This document shows positions 8,197-16,413 of a stretch of 41,302 bases of DNA, piece by piece; position 1 is the first letter of the stretch; each line of letters begins with the position of its first letter. The notes under the pieces were generated by a model. The model worked only from the letters and a program-made list of their open reading frames with translations, did no database searches and had not been told where the DNA came from. Both the position numbers and the translations under genes were made by a program. The DNA lies in contig JAGNYO010000019.1 in the NCBI GenBank assembly GCA_017984895.1, positions 1-41,302 of the forward strand, read 5' to 3'. Source of the DNA: Sphingobium sp. (lineage in GTDB: Bacteria > Pseudomonadota > Alphaproteobacteria > Sphingomonadales > Sphingomonadaceae).

Positions 8197-9520
8197 CGAC
8201 GCGCCAGATGACCCCGCCAACATCGTCGCTGACCAGCACCGTGCCGTCTTGCGCCACCACCACGTCGACAGGGCGTCCGCGGACGCTTTCGGTGTCGGCC
8301 GAGAGGAAGCCGCCAAGCACATCGACCGGCTTGCCGCTTCGCGAGGCGCTTCCATCCTTCTCGAATGGCACGAACACCAGCTTGTAGCCCGACTTGGGGG
8401 TCCGGTTCCAGCTTCCATGCAGGCCTATGAAGGCGCCGTTCTCGAACGGCGCGCCCAGTTTTGCACCAGTGGAAAAGACCAGGCCGAGCGGCGCGACATG
8501 ATTGCCGAGCGCATAATCGGGCCGCTTGGTATATTCCCGAACATCAGGCCTGCCGGGCTGCACACGCCGGTCCTCGTAACCGCCCCAGTAATTCCAGGGC
8601 CAGCCATAAAAGCCACCGAACTCCACCCGGGTCAGAAAATCGGGCACAAGGTCGGACCCCAGCGCATCGCGTTCATTCACCACCGTCCACAGCGTGCCCG
8701 ATTTCGGTTCCCACGCCATGCCCACGGGATTGCGCAGGCCGCTGGCGTAGACGCGGTTGTCGCCAGTCCTGGGGTCTAGCTCGATGATCGCGGCGCGGTT
8801 GGTTTCGGTGTCGAGGCCATTCTCGCCGATGTTAGAGTTGGCACCGATGCCAACATACAGCATTTTTCCGTCAGGACTGGCCAGCAAGCTGCGTGTCCAG
8901 TGCATATTGGGTGCGTCGTGGGGCAGGGAGACGATCCTGCGGCCCTTGGCGGTGATGCGGGTTTCGCCCGCCTTATAGGGAAAGGCGAGCAGCGCATCGG
9001 TATTGGCGATATAAAGCGTTTCCCTCACCAGAGCCATGCCATAGGGCGAATTGAGGCCGGCGATCAGGACGGTTTTCAGCTCGGCCCGGCCGTCTCCATC
9101 GGCATCGCGCAGCAGGGTGATCCGGTTGGCGGATTTACCGCCAGAACCCGCCTTGCGCATAAAATAGTGCATAATTTTGCCCTCGATGCTGTCATCCGCC
9201 TGGGCAGGGGCCTCTGTTTCCGCCACCAGTATGTCGCCATTGGGCAGTTTGAGCATCGAACGCGGGTGAACCAGTCCATCGGCGAAGCGGGATACCGCGA
9301 GTCCGGCCGCGGGGGTTGGCGCTTCGCCCGCTTTCCAGCCGACAGCCGTAGCGATGGAAGGAGCGGGCAGCCATTGCGTGCGTGGTGCGCCGATCTGTGG
9401 CGCGCGCCCCATGTCTGCCCCATAAGCGAGGCGGGCCTTGTCGGGCCGGGTCAGATAGAACAGCGCGCCCGCCGCCAGCGCCAGGAAGATGAGGGTGAGG
9501 GCGAGGATATGTTTTTTCAT
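8186..9520 (-). CDS. PQQ-dependent sugar dehydrogenase family (sorbosone dehydrogenase-like)
   Basis: About 444 residues. N-terminal signal or anchor helix (residues about 3-23, starting MKKHILALTLIF), then a six-bladed propeller of the GDH/sorbosone dehydrogenase fold: HPRSMLKLPNGDILVAET about 85-102, ASGLRNPVGMAWEP about 260-273, and HGSWNRTPKSGYKLVFVPF near the end. Family members oxidise sugars or aldoses in the periplasm with pyrroloquinoline quinone, but several relatives have no proven cofactor or substrate. A longer start at 9568 exists, but ATG 9520 gives a proper signal sequence and lies 4 bases after the stop of a small membrane-protein gene, suggesting one operon. Confidence 0.85.
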   Translation of the reverse strand: MKKHILALTLIFLALAAGALFYLTRPDKARLAYGADMGRAPQIGAPRTQWLPAPSIATAVGWKAGEAPTPAAGLAVSRFADGLVHPRSMLKLPNGDILVAETEAPAQADDSIEGKIMHYFMRKAGSGGKSANRITLLRDADGDGRAELKTVLIAGLNSPYGMALVRETLYIANTDALLAFPYKAGETRITAKGRRIVSLPHDAPNMHWTRSLLASPDGKMLYVGIGANSNIGENGLDTETNRAAIIELDPRTGDNRVYASGLRNPVGMAWEPKSGTLWTVVNERDALGSDLVPDFLTRVEFGGFYGWPWNYWGGYEDRRVQPGRPDVREYTKRPDYALGNHVAPLGLVFSTGAKLGAPFENGAFIGLHGSWNRTPKSGYKLVFVPFEKDGSASRSGKPVDVLGGFLSADTESVRGRPVDVVVAQDGTVLVSDDVGGVIWRVVRK

Positions 9521-9524
9521 GATG

Positions 9525-9704
9525 TCAGTGTCCGCGTGTTCTGAGCCACAGGGCGACAGCGATCGCACAGCCCAACCCCAGGCCGGCGAGCAGGCCGATG
9601 CTGGGCTGGCCCATCAGCCCGCCTGCCACCGCGCCGATCGGGACCAGTGCGGCGATGAAGCATCCCCCTGCGTATACGGGGTCGGGTTGTGGGGGGCTGG
9701 TCAC
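9525..9704 (-). CDS. Small two-helix membrane protein, GTG start
   Basis: Read directly from the minus strand: GTG at 9704 to TGA at 9525-9527, 59 residues beginning MTSPPQPDPVYAGG. Two hydrophobic segments, about residues 13-31 (FIAALVPIGAVAGGL) and 35-53 (SIGLLAGLGLGCAIAVAL), are split by a short MGQPS turn, and the tail WLRTRGH is basic, so a hairpin with both ends in the cytoplasm is likely. The gene sits 4 bases upstream of the PQQ-type dehydrogenase start. The GTG start and small size make it easy to miss. Function unknown; a partner or anchor for the dehydrogenase is inference only. Confidence 0.6.
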   Translation of the reverse strand: MTSPPQPDPVYAGGCFIAALVPIGAVAGGLMGQPSIGLLAGLGLGCAIAVALWLRTRGH

Positions 9705-9848
9705 TATGCTGCCTGATGCTCTGATGTCGTCATGCCTGCTTCATACAGGGACGCCGCCTGTCCCGCCAGTGAACATTTGTCCCGAAATGGCATTTGCCTA
9801 ACCGGCCGTTGACCGTTGCACCCCCTGCAAATGCGTATCTGGCGGCAC

Positions 9849-9881
9849 TTGGCACGGCGATTGGAAGCAGAAGGATATAAG
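9849..9881 (+). promoter_or_regulatory. Candidate promoter of the 69-residue protein gene
   Basis: TTGGCA at 9849-9854 and a TATAAG/GATATA run at 9874-9881 could be -35 and -10 elements with a long spacer (19-21). The same bases also spell TGGCACGGCGATTGG (9850-9864), close to the sigma-54 consensus TGGCAC-N5-TTGC but with G in place of the critical C at -12. Both readings are weak; transcript mapping would be decisive. Confidence 0.25.
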
Positions 9882-9900
9882 GTCGTAAAAGCGGGGTAGC

Positions 9901-10110
9901 ATGCAAGTTCCATTTCTGGGGAATCGTAAGAGCTTCGAGGACGCCACGGAGCTGATGAAGATATTTGGCGCGGGTGCGGGCAATGAAGCAGCCTCGCGTG
10001 CAGACAAGAGCCGCGATCTGGGCAACCATGTTCACTTCTGTCACTGGCGGCAGATCGAGCGGATGATCTTCCTGCTCTCGATCCAGGCGCCGATCGGCAC
10101 CATACACTGA
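9901..10110 (+). CDS. Small conserved protein of sphingomonads, unknown function
   Basis: A 69-residue soluble protein. The middle and C-terminal parts (AASRADKSRDLGN, then HVHFCHWRQIERMI and IGTIH) have the look of a short conserved helical family that I associate with Sphingomonadales, but I cannot name it or its function. It has a single Cys within HFCHW. GGGG at 9892-9895 lies five bases before ATG 9901. An overlapping minus-strand frame shows no family signature and is treated as a shadow. It is flanked by the dehydrogenase and argC groups, both on the opposite strand, so it is probably monocistronic. Confidence 0.6.
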   Translation: MQVPFLGNRKSFEDATELMKIFGAGAGNEAASRADKSRDLGNHVHFCHWRQIERMIFLLSIQAPIGTIH

Positions 10111-10151
10111 AAGATGCGCGCGGGCTGGTGCGGCCTGAACGGTTGGGTTTT

Positions 10152-11081
10152 TTACAGCTTCAGGCCCGCAGCCTCACTCAGCCCGCACAGCAGGTTGAGA
10201 TTCTGCACCGCCGCGCCCGATGCGCCCTTGCCGAGATTGTCGAGTGCCGCGACGAGGCGCATCTGTGCGCCATCGGGGCTGGCAAAGACGAACAGGTCCA
10301 TGCCGTCGGTGCCCGCGAGCCGTTCGATCGGCAATGTGCCGCCCTCGTGGCTCTCGATAAAGCGCACGATGCGCGAGCCTGCATAGGTTTGGCTAAGCAC
10401 ATCGCGAACGGCCTGTGGGCTGGGCGCGCCGGGCAGGGCGCCAAGATGCACCGGCACCTCGACGATCATGCCACGCACCGTGTCCGCTACTGACGGCGCG
10501 AAGATCGGCGGAACGACAAGGCCTGCATGCTGCATCATTTCCGCCACATGCTTGTGCGCAAGGGTGAGGCCATAGCACCGCCATGCGGTCGGGCGGTTTG
10601 TCCCGCCTTCAAACTCAGCGATCATGCCTTTGCCTCCGCCGGAATAGCCGGAGACGGCATTGATGCTCAAGGGATGGCTGGAAGGAATTATCCCCGCGCG
10701 CACCAGTGGCGCAACGAGCGCGAGAAAGCCGGTGGGGTAGCAGCCTGGATTGCTGATCCATTTCGAGCCGGCCACAGCCGCGCGCCCGACCAGTTCCGGG
10801 AAGCCATAGGTCCACCCCGGCGCTACGCGATGGGCGGTGGAGGCGTCGATCACCTTTGTGCGCTCATTGGCGATCAGCGAGACGGCCTCTATCGCCGCGT
10901 CATCGGGCAGGCAGAGGATCACCACGTCCGCATCGTTAATGGCTTGGCGCCGCGCCTCCGCGTCTTTACGCTGGGCATCGTCCAGCAGGATCAGCGCAAA
11001 CTCGGCGCGCCCCGCCAGCCGTTCGCGAATTTCAAGGCCGGTGGTGCCCGCCACGCCATCAATGAAGATACTATGCGTCAT
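10152..11081 (-). CDS. argC: N-acetyl-gamma-glutamyl-phosphate reductase (short type)
   Basis: The third step of arginine synthesis: NADPH-dependent reduction of N-acetyl-glutamyl phosphate to the semialdehyde. Signs are the N-terminal nucleotide-binding start IDGVAGTTGLEI (residues 8-19), catalytic Cys in SNPGCYPTGF about 109-118, and SGYSGGGKGMI about 144-154. At 309 residues it is the shorter form of the enzyme found in many alphaproteobacteria. GAGGG precedes ATG 11081, which overlaps the stop of the NlpC/P60 gene as ATGA, so translation of the two is coupled. No other arginine genes are adjacent. Confidence 0.94.
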   Translation of the reverse strand: MTHSIFIDGVAGTTGLEIRERLAGRAEFALILLDDAQRKDAEARRQAINDADVVILCLPDDAAIEAVSLIANERTKVIDASTAHRVAPGWTYGFPELVGRAAVAGSKWISNPGCYPTGFLALVAPLVRAGIIPSSHPLSINAVSGYSGGGKGMIAEFEGGTNRPTAWRCYGLTLAHKHVAEMMQHAGLVVPPIFAPSVADTVRGMIVEVPVHLGALPGAPSPQAVRDVLSQTYAGSRIVRFIESHEGGTLPIERLAGTDGMDLFVFASPDGAQMRLVAALDNLGKGASGAAVQNLNLLCGLSEAAGLKL

Positions 11082-11989
11082 AGCGATACCCTCTGCCGCG
11101 AAAGCACCGGCTGGTCGTGGGCAGGCGCCAGCCGCGCGATCACATCGGCGAGCGGCTCGATCAGCGTTGTCATCCAGAACGCATTGGCATGAAGCATGGT
11201 ATGCGCATCGACCATGATGCCGACATGGCCGGGAAAGAAAATCACGTCGCCGCGTTGCAAGGGCGCGTCCTCGGGCAACGGATCGCCGATGCTCTCCCGC
11301 TGGAGGTCGCTGTCACGCGGGATCTTGACGCCCGCTTGGCCCAGCGCAAGCTGCACGAGGCCGGAGCAATCCAGCCCGTCCGCGCCGCGCCCGCCCCAGA
11401 CATAGGGCTGGCCAATCTGCCGCTCTGCCGCCGCCACCCAATCCGCCTCGAACGCCCCGAGCGGCAGGACATGGCGGCTGTGTACTGCGCCCGCCTCCGT
11501 CACGATGAAATCGCCCTCAACCACACCCGCAATGCGCGCCCCGGCGGGGAGGGCGCCCGCAACCGGCGATTTGATGTCAGGCGCGCTGAACAACGGCGCA
11601 CTGCGCGCTATGACATGGTGCGTGGCGGGCAGCATGCCTACGCTCAGCGCCGCGCGCTCGACATAGCCGACATAGCCGTCATGATCGCAAAACCCCCAGG
11701 CCCAGCCGCCGGTAACATCGAACAGGTGAAATGTCTCGCCGGGCAATAATTGCGAGCTTGCCACCGCATCTGCCGCGCCTGCCTCGCGCACGAAGGCGGC
11801 GGCGCTGAGGCAGTGCATCGCCTCCGCCTTGGCGTAATGGGGCGCGAACAGCACCCCGGCGAGGCTGAAATCCGCCAGATCCCCGCGCACGGCGTTCACC
11901 CGCCGGTCGAGCTTCACGGAGCGGCCATCGAGGTGGAAACGGGTGCGTTCGGCCTTGCCGCGCCCCACGATATTCTGGTTGGCGTTCAT
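11078..11989 (-). CDS. NlpC/P60 family peptidase with SH3-like domains
   Basis: A 303-residue enzyme that, by family, cleaves gamma-D-Glu-diamino acid bonds in peptidoglycan peptides. The N-terminal ~165 residues contain SH3-like repeats (SQLLPGETFHLFDV, WAWGFCDHDGYVGYV). The C-terminal catalytic domain has PYVWGGRGADGLDCSGL about 199-215 with the nucleophile Cys, and the catalytic His in FFPGHVGIMVD. There is no signal peptide, so it probably acts in the cytoplasm on recycled muropeptides. It lies between an M17 aminopeptidase (48 bases upstream) and argC (4-base overlap), which fits peptide breakdown. Confidence 0.9.
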   Translation of the reverse strand: MNANQNIVGRGKAERTRFHLDGRSVKLDRRVNAVRGDLADFSLAGVLFAPHYAKAEAMHCLSAAAFVREAGAADAVASSQLLPGETFHLFDVTGGWAWGFCDHDGYVGYVERAALSVGMLPATHHVIARSAPLFSAPDIKSPVAGALPAGARIAGVVEGDFIVTEAGAVHSRHVLPLGAFEADWVAAAERQIGQPYVWGGRGADGLDCSGLVQLALGQAGVKIPRDSDLQRESIGDPLPEDAPLQRGDVIFFPGHVGIMVDAHTMLHANAFWMTTLIEPLADVIARLAPAHDQPVLSRQRVSL

Positions 11990-12037
11990 CGCTTGCCAGT
12001 GCGATGAATGGCGGTGTGCGTCAAGTGGGTGTGAGGA

Positions 12038-13444
12038 TCAGGAACGCGGGTAGCGTGCCTCGATCATCGCGAACGCCGCACGCAGGCCGAGCGCGTCGCC
12101 GCCCTTGGGCCGCCCCGGCTTAGCGGCATTGCGCCACGCGAACGTATCGAAATGCGCCCACTGCGCGGCGCTGCCGTTCACGAATTTCCTGAGGAACAGC
12201 GCGGCGGTGATCGCTCCGGCAAAGCCGCTGTCGCCTGCATTGGCGATGTCGGCGATGTCGGATTTGAGCATATCCTCATAGCCCTCCCACAACGGCAACC
12301 GCCAGAGTGGATCATCAACCGCCGCGCCCGCTTGCCCCAGCTCAGCCGCCAGCGCGTCGTCATTGGCGAACAGGGCGGGCAGCTCCGGCCCCAGCGCCAC
12401 CCGCGCCGCGCCGGTCAGCGTCGCGAAATCGAGGATCAGCTCCGGCGCGTCCTCGCAAGCCTTGGTGATCGCGTCGCCCAGCACCAGCCGCCCTTCGGCG
12501 TCGGTATTGCCAATCTCGACCGTCAGCCCCAAGCGGGTGGCCAGCACATCGCCGGGACGGAAGGCATTGCCCGCAATCGCGTTTTCCACCGCCGGGATTA
12601 GCAGGTGCAGCCGCACGGGCAGGCGGCTTTCCATGATGAGCTGCGCCAGCGCCAGCGCATGCGCCGCGCCGCCCATATCCTTCTTCATCAGGCGCATCGC
12701 GGAGCTGGGCTTGATGTCCAGCCCCCCGCTGTCAAAACACACGCCCTTGCCGATAATCGCGACGCGCGGGTGCGCGGGGTTGCCCCAGTTCAGCTCGATG
12801 AGGCGGGGCGCATGGCTGCGTGCCGCCGCGCGGCCCACCGCGTGGATCATCGGGTAATGCTGCTCCAGCGTGTCGCCCTGAGTGATGACGAGGGTGGCAT
12901 CATGATTGCGCGCAACCGCCTCCGCCGCTGCCTCAAGCTCCGCCGGGCCCATATCGGCGGCGGGGGTGTTGACAAGATCGCGCACCAGATAGGTGGCACG
13001 GGCAAGGCGCACAGCAGGCTCTATCCGCGCGACATCCTTGGTCAGCAACACGCGCGGCCCGGCAGGCGCGTCGTCCTTCCTGGTGCGATAGCGGTCAAAG
13101 CGATATTGCGCGGCGAGCCAGCCGAACAGCGCACCGCCAGTTTCCATTTCGGCCGCGACGCGATAGCACTCTTGCGGCAAGGCTTCCGCCAGCTTGGCGA
13201 GGCACCATGTCGAAAGCGACGCCGCATTTGCCACGCCCGCTACCACGGACCAGTCCTCCACGCGCTCGGCGGGAAGAATGGCATAGGTCGCGCCCTTGCC
13301 CGCAAATTTCTGCGCACTCAGCGCCGCCCGGTCCCGCTCTGGCCGGGCGGAGAGCCAGGCGTCATAGCCTTTGGCATCAACCAGATGGATGGAGCGGGCT
13401 TCCTGCCCGGTGTCAGGCAGGATAAGGTCGGAACTATCGGTCAT
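12038..13444 (-). CDS. M17 leucyl aminopeptidase family metallopeptidase
   Basis: A 468-residue cytosolic aminopeptidase needing two divalent metals. The catalytic region shows VAIIGKGVCFDSGGLDIKPS (metal-binding Lys and Asp), KKDMGGAA, and the family signature NTDAEGRLVLGDAI. The variable N-terminal domain (1-160) is typical of the divergent alphaproteobacterial branch rather than of PepA, so I give no symbol. ATG 13444 (MTDSSDLILP) is chosen; a start 12 codons earlier would add only a basic stretch. It is the first gene of a minus-strand cluster with the NlpC/P60 peptidase and argC. Confidence 0.92.
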   Translation of the reverse strand: MTDSSDLILPDTGQEARSIHLVDAKGYDAWLSARPERDRAALSAQKFAGKGATYAILPAERVEDWSVVAGVANAASLSTWCLAKLAEALPQECYRVAAEMETGGALFGWLAAQYRFDRYRTRKDDAPAGPRVLLTKDVARIEPAVRLARATYLVRDLVNTPAADMGPAELEAAAEAVARNHDATLVITQGDTLEQHYPMIHAVGRAAARSHAPRLIELNWGNPAHPRVAIIGKGVCFDSGGLDIKPSSAMRLMKKDMGGAAHALALAQLIMESRLPVRLHLLIPAVENAIAGNAFRPGDVLATRLGLTVEIGNTDAEGRLVLGDAITKACEDAPELILDFATLTGAARVALGPELPALFANDDALAAELGQAGAAVDDPLWRLPLWEGYEDMLKSDIADIANAGDSGFAGAITAALFLRKFVNGSAAQWAHFDTFAWRNAAKPGRPKGGDALGLRAAFAMIEARYPRS

Positions 13445-13502
13445 GGCGACGGGTTTAGGCCGAGCATGCGCGCGCGGCAAGCGCGGGAGACGGGGAAAAA
13501 CA

Positions 13503-14333
13503 ATGCATCGTCATTTTCTGCCACTTGCGCTGATCCCATTGTTCGCTGCCGGATGCTCCGACCGGAGCGAACAGCAGGAAGCCCCGCAAAACGCCACCCC
13601 TCCGCAACAGATGGGCAACGCAATATCCGCCTCCGCTCCTGCTTCGCCGCCGCCCGCAATACCCACCAAGGCCGGGCGCGTGATGCGGAATGATGCGGCA
13701 CTCGATTTTGCCTACAAATGGCCCACTCAGGCGGCCTCTATCAGTGCGCTGGATGCATGGTTGCGAAGCCATGCCGAGACACAATACCGGGAGGCGCACA
13801 CCGCAGCCATGCGCGATTCTGCCGCGATGAAGGCGGACGGCTTCCCCTTCCGCAAACATGCGCTCGAACAAACATGGTCAACCGTTGCCGACACGCCGCA
13901 GACGCTGGTGCTGGAGGCGCAGGGCTATGCCTACACCGGCGGCGCGCATGGTATGCCGTTCCATTCCTCGATCATCTGGGACAAGGCGCAAGAGAAGCGC
14001 ATCGGCATCGGTCAGTTTTTCGATCTGCCCCGTTTCTCCAGACTGGTGACGATGGAATATTGCGACATCCTCAACCGCCATCGGCGCGAAAAGCGCGGCA
14101 TCGTGGTGAGGCCGGATAGCAATGATCCGTTCAGTGGCTGCCCGGATATCCTCAAGCAACAGATCATCCCCGTCTCGCTACGCGGCAAGGGGCTGGATAC
14201 GGTGCGCATCATCATCGGGCCGTATGAGGCCGGGCCGTATGCGGAAGGGACCTACACGATCGAGATGCAGGCCGATGGCGAGATGATGCGCGTGGTGCGC
14301 CCGCCTTACAATGGCTGGTTTGCCGCCCCGTAA
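13503..14333 (+). CDS. Lipoprotein with DUF4163/DUF3298-like domain
   Basis: A 276-residue exported protein. [18 protein letters not shown] gives a lipobox (FAAGC, Cys18), followed by a Pro/Gln/Ala-rich linker to about residue 60. The folded part carries features of DUF4163/DUF3298 (the RsiV/PdaC-type extracytoplasmic module): [15 protein letters not shown] about 143-157, IGIGQFFDL about 170-178, and near the end [18 protein letters not shown] 13503 follows GGGGA and gives the signal peptide; the frame is open further upstream. Some relatives bind lysozyme or modify glycans, but no catalytic residue is identifiable here. The 3' end overlaps convergent rimO by 28 bases. Confidence 0.8.
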   Translation: MHRHFLPLALIPLFAAGCSDRSEQQEAPQNATPPQQMGNAISASAPASPPPAIPTKAGRVMRNDAALDFAYKWPTQAASISALDAWLRSHAETQYREAHTAAMRDSAAMKADGFPFRKHALEQTWSTVADTPQTLVLEAQGYAYTGGAHGMPFHSSIIWDKAQEKRIGIGQFFDLPRFSRLVTMEYCDILNRHRREKRGIVVRPDSNDPFSGCPDILKQQIIPVSLRGKGLDTVRIIIGPYEAGPYAEGTYTIEMQADGEMMRVVRPPYNGWFAAP

Positions 14334-15670
14334 AGGTCATGCTCGTCCGCATCCTCGATGGTGACGTTGATGATGTCGCCGGGCTTGAGCGCGGGGTGTG
14401 CTTCCTGCACATCGCGCAGGAACACATTGCCATCGATCTCCGGCGCGTCGGCCTGGCTCCGCCCGGTGGCGCCGATGGAACCGTCCTCGTCCGGTTCGCC
14501 CACTTCGTCGATGATGACGGGGAGGGTCCGGCCGATTTTCGCCTGTAATTTGGCGGCGGAGATGCGCGCTGTGGCTTCCATGATGCGCGCAAACCGCTCT
14601 TCCTTCACTTCCTCCGGCACAGGATCGGGCAGGGCGTTGGCCGCCGCGCCCTCTACGGCCTCGAACCGGAACGCGCCGACACGATCGAGCTGCGCTTCCT
14701 CCAGCCAATCGAGCAGATACTGGAAATCCGCCTCGCTTTCGCCCGGAAAGCCGACGACGAAGGACGAGCGGATCGCGATATCCGGGCAGATCGCGCGCCA
14801 GCTCCTGATGCGCTCCAGCACTTTGGCCTCATTCGCCGGGCGCTTCATGGCTTTCAACACCGAAGGCGCGGCGTGCTGAAACGGGATGTCGAGATAGGGC
14901 GTCAGCTTGCCGTCGGCCATCAGCGGGATGACCTGATCGACATGCGGATAGGGATAGACATAATGCAGGCGCGTCCACACGCCCAGCTCGCCCAAGGCCT
15001 CGGCCAGATCGGTCATGTGCGCGCGCACCTGCCGCCCGCGCCATTCGCGCGCCTCGTGCCGGGTGTCTACCCCATAAGCGGAGGTGTCCTGGCTGATGAT
15101 CAGCAGTTCCTTCGTCCCCGCCGCTACCAGTTTCTCCGCTTCGCGTAGCACCGCATCGACCCGGCGCGATACGAGGTCGCCTCGCAGCGAAGGGATGATA
15201 CAGAAGGCGCAGCGATGGTTGCAGCCCTCGCTGATCTTGAGGTAACTGTAATGGCGCGGCGTGAGCTTCAGCCCGCCTTCGGGCACCAGATCGACGAACG
15301 CATTGGGCACCGGCGGCGCGGCCTCATGCACCGCGCTCACCACCGCCTCATATTGATGCGCGCCCGTGACAGCCAGCACAGCCGGGAAGCGTGCGCGGAT
15401 CAACTCCGCCTCATTGCCCATACAGCCGGTGACGATCACGCGCCCGTTCTCGGCAATCGCCTCGCCGATCGCCTCAAGGCTCTCCTCCTTGGCGCTGTCG
15501 AGGAAGCCGCAGGTGTTGACCAGCACCACATCCGCCCCAGCATAATCGGGCGACAGCGCATAGCCATCGGAGCGCAGCTTGGTGAGGATGCGCTCGCTAT
15601 CCACCAGCGCCTTGGGGCAGCCCAGCGATACCATGCCGACTTTGGGGGCGGGGGGGAATTTCGTTGCCAT
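14306..15670 (-). CDS. rimO: Ribosomal protein S12 methylthiotransferase
   Basis: A radical-SAM enzyme that adds a methylthio group to a conserved Asp of ribosomal protein S12. The N-terminal MTTase domain holds three cluster cysteines ([26 protein letters not shown]). The radical-SAM core has [13 protein letters not shown], and the C-terminal ~65 residues form a TRAM domain. [12 protein letters not shown] distinguishes it from MiaB. ATG 15670 is used; a frame extension of five codons has no support. The end overlaps the convergent lipoprotein gene, so the C-terminal codons of both proteins share the same 28 bases. Confidence 0.95.
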   Translation of the reverse strand: MATKFPPAPKVGMVSLGCPKALVDSERILTKLRSDGYALSPDYAGADVVLVNTCGFLDSAKEESLEAIGEAIAENGRVIVTGCMGNEAELIRARFPAVLAVTGAHQYEAVVSAVHEAAPPVPNAFVDLVPEGGLKLTPRHYSYLKISEGCNHRCAFCIIPSLRGDLVSRRVDAVLREAEKLVAAGTKELLIISQDTSAYGVDTRHEAREWRGRQVRAHMTDLAEALGELGVWTRLHYVYPYPHVDQVIPLMADGKLTPYLDIPFQHAAPSVLKAMKRPANEAKVLERIRSWRAICPDIAIRSSFVVGFPGESEADFQYLLDWLEEAQLDRVGAFRFEAVEGAAANALPDPVPEEVKEERFARIMEATARISAAKLQAKIGRTLPVIIDEVGEPDEDGSIGATGRSQADAPEIDGNVFLRDVQEAHPALKPGDIINVTIEDADEHDLYGAANQPL

Positions 15671-15727
15671 GATCGCGCGGCGCATAGCGGTTCATGGGGG
15701 GAATGTCACTTATAGTTTAGACATTCC

Positions 15728-15803
15728 GCGCCAGCCCGCTCCCCCTCCCTTGCCTCCCATAGTGCACATTGTCGGGAGGTTGGGAGGGGGAGCGGGCTGG
15801 CGC
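15728..15803. repeat. Perfect 22-bp inverted repeat forming a long hairpin
   Basis: Left arm 15728-15749 (GCGCCAGCCCGCTCCCCCTC plus CC) is an exact reverse complement of the right arm 15782-15803. A second pair of arms, CCTCCC 15753-15758 and GGGAGG 15774-15779, nests inside, and the loop contains the palindrome GTGCAC. It lies between the divergent starts of rimO and the PilZ gene, so it is not an ordinary terminator. Its form suggests a dispersed REP-like or miniature mobile element, or a cruciform regulatory site. Copies elsewhere cannot be checked from this window. Confidence 0.8.
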
Positions 15804-15911
15804 CGCATATCCGAAACATCAGCCCCGCGACATGTTTCGAATCACATAAAGCTAAATACCTTATCAAGGATCTGCGCGTATCATGGCGTATATCCTTGAT
15901 AAGGGTCGCTG

Positions 15912-16403
15912 ATGTTCAAGTCCCGTGAGCCGCGAGAACCAGTCGTATTACCCGTCCGCATCCGCATGGATTCGGGCTGGGTCAACGCGACCATCCGCAA
16001 CGTCTCCACCAAGGGGATGAAGCTGGAAATGCCCGCGCCTCCGCCCCAGGGCAGCTTTATCGAGATCAGGCGCGGGCCGGTGATCGTCGTTGGCCAGGTC
16101 CGGTGGATAGAGCAGGGCTGCTGCGGCCTGCTGGCACAGGGCAGGGTGCCTGTGGCCCAGCTCAAAACTGGCAAGGACGGATTTCCCCATAAGCGGCTTG
16201 GTGAGGATGGCACCGAGGTGGAGCGCCGTGCAACAGCGCGGGTCATGAGCCCAGAAGAGGTGGCGGAACGCAGCCGCCTGAAGGCGATGCTCATCCAAAA
16301 GGCGATCATCGCGGCGGCAGGCATCGCGGGCGCGGCGTTCCTAGGATCGCTGATGTATGGCGTGCTGGACACGCCAATGGCAGCGGTGTCAAAGCACCTG
16401 TAA
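15912..16403 (+). CDS. PilZ domain protein with C-terminal membrane helix
   Basis: 163 residues. A PilZ-like barrel covers about 4-100, with NVSTKGMKLEM (the conserved N-x-S-x-x-G turn) at about 30-40 and VRWIEQGCCGLL near 64-75. The c-di-GMP-binding RxxxR motif is not clean: the N-terminus has SREPREP. A charged linker leads to one hydrophobic helix about 128-152 (IIAAAGIAGAAFLGSLMYGV). It is likely a membrane-tethered PilZ protein; whether it binds c-di-GMP is uncertain. A close domain relative is at 20515-20838. Confidence 0.78.
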   Translation: MFKSREPREPVVLPVRIRMDSGWVNATIRNVSTKGMKLEMPAPPPQGSFIEIRRGPVIVVGQVRWIEQGCCGLLAQGRVPVAQLKTGKDGFPHKRLGEDGTEVERRATARVMSPEEVAERSRLKAMLIQKAIIAAAGIAGAAFLGSLMYGVLDTPMAAVSKHL

Positions 16404-16413
16404 TCTGCCGCCG

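Noticed and set aside
7354-9704. DUF815 ATPase and the dehydrogenase group as a joint system
   Set aside because: They are convergent with an 11-base overlap, not co-oriented; the neighbourhood gives no sign of a shared function.
9730-10107. A minus-strand frame of 125 codons opposite the 69-residue protein
   Set aside because: No domain or conserved motif, and the plus-strand frame has a more protein-like core and a ribosome site.
10111-10153. T-run at 10148-10153 as a terminator for the 69-residue protein gene
   Set aside because: No convincing GC stem precedes it; the bases ahead (GCGGCCTGAACGGTTGGG) form at most a 3-bp pair.
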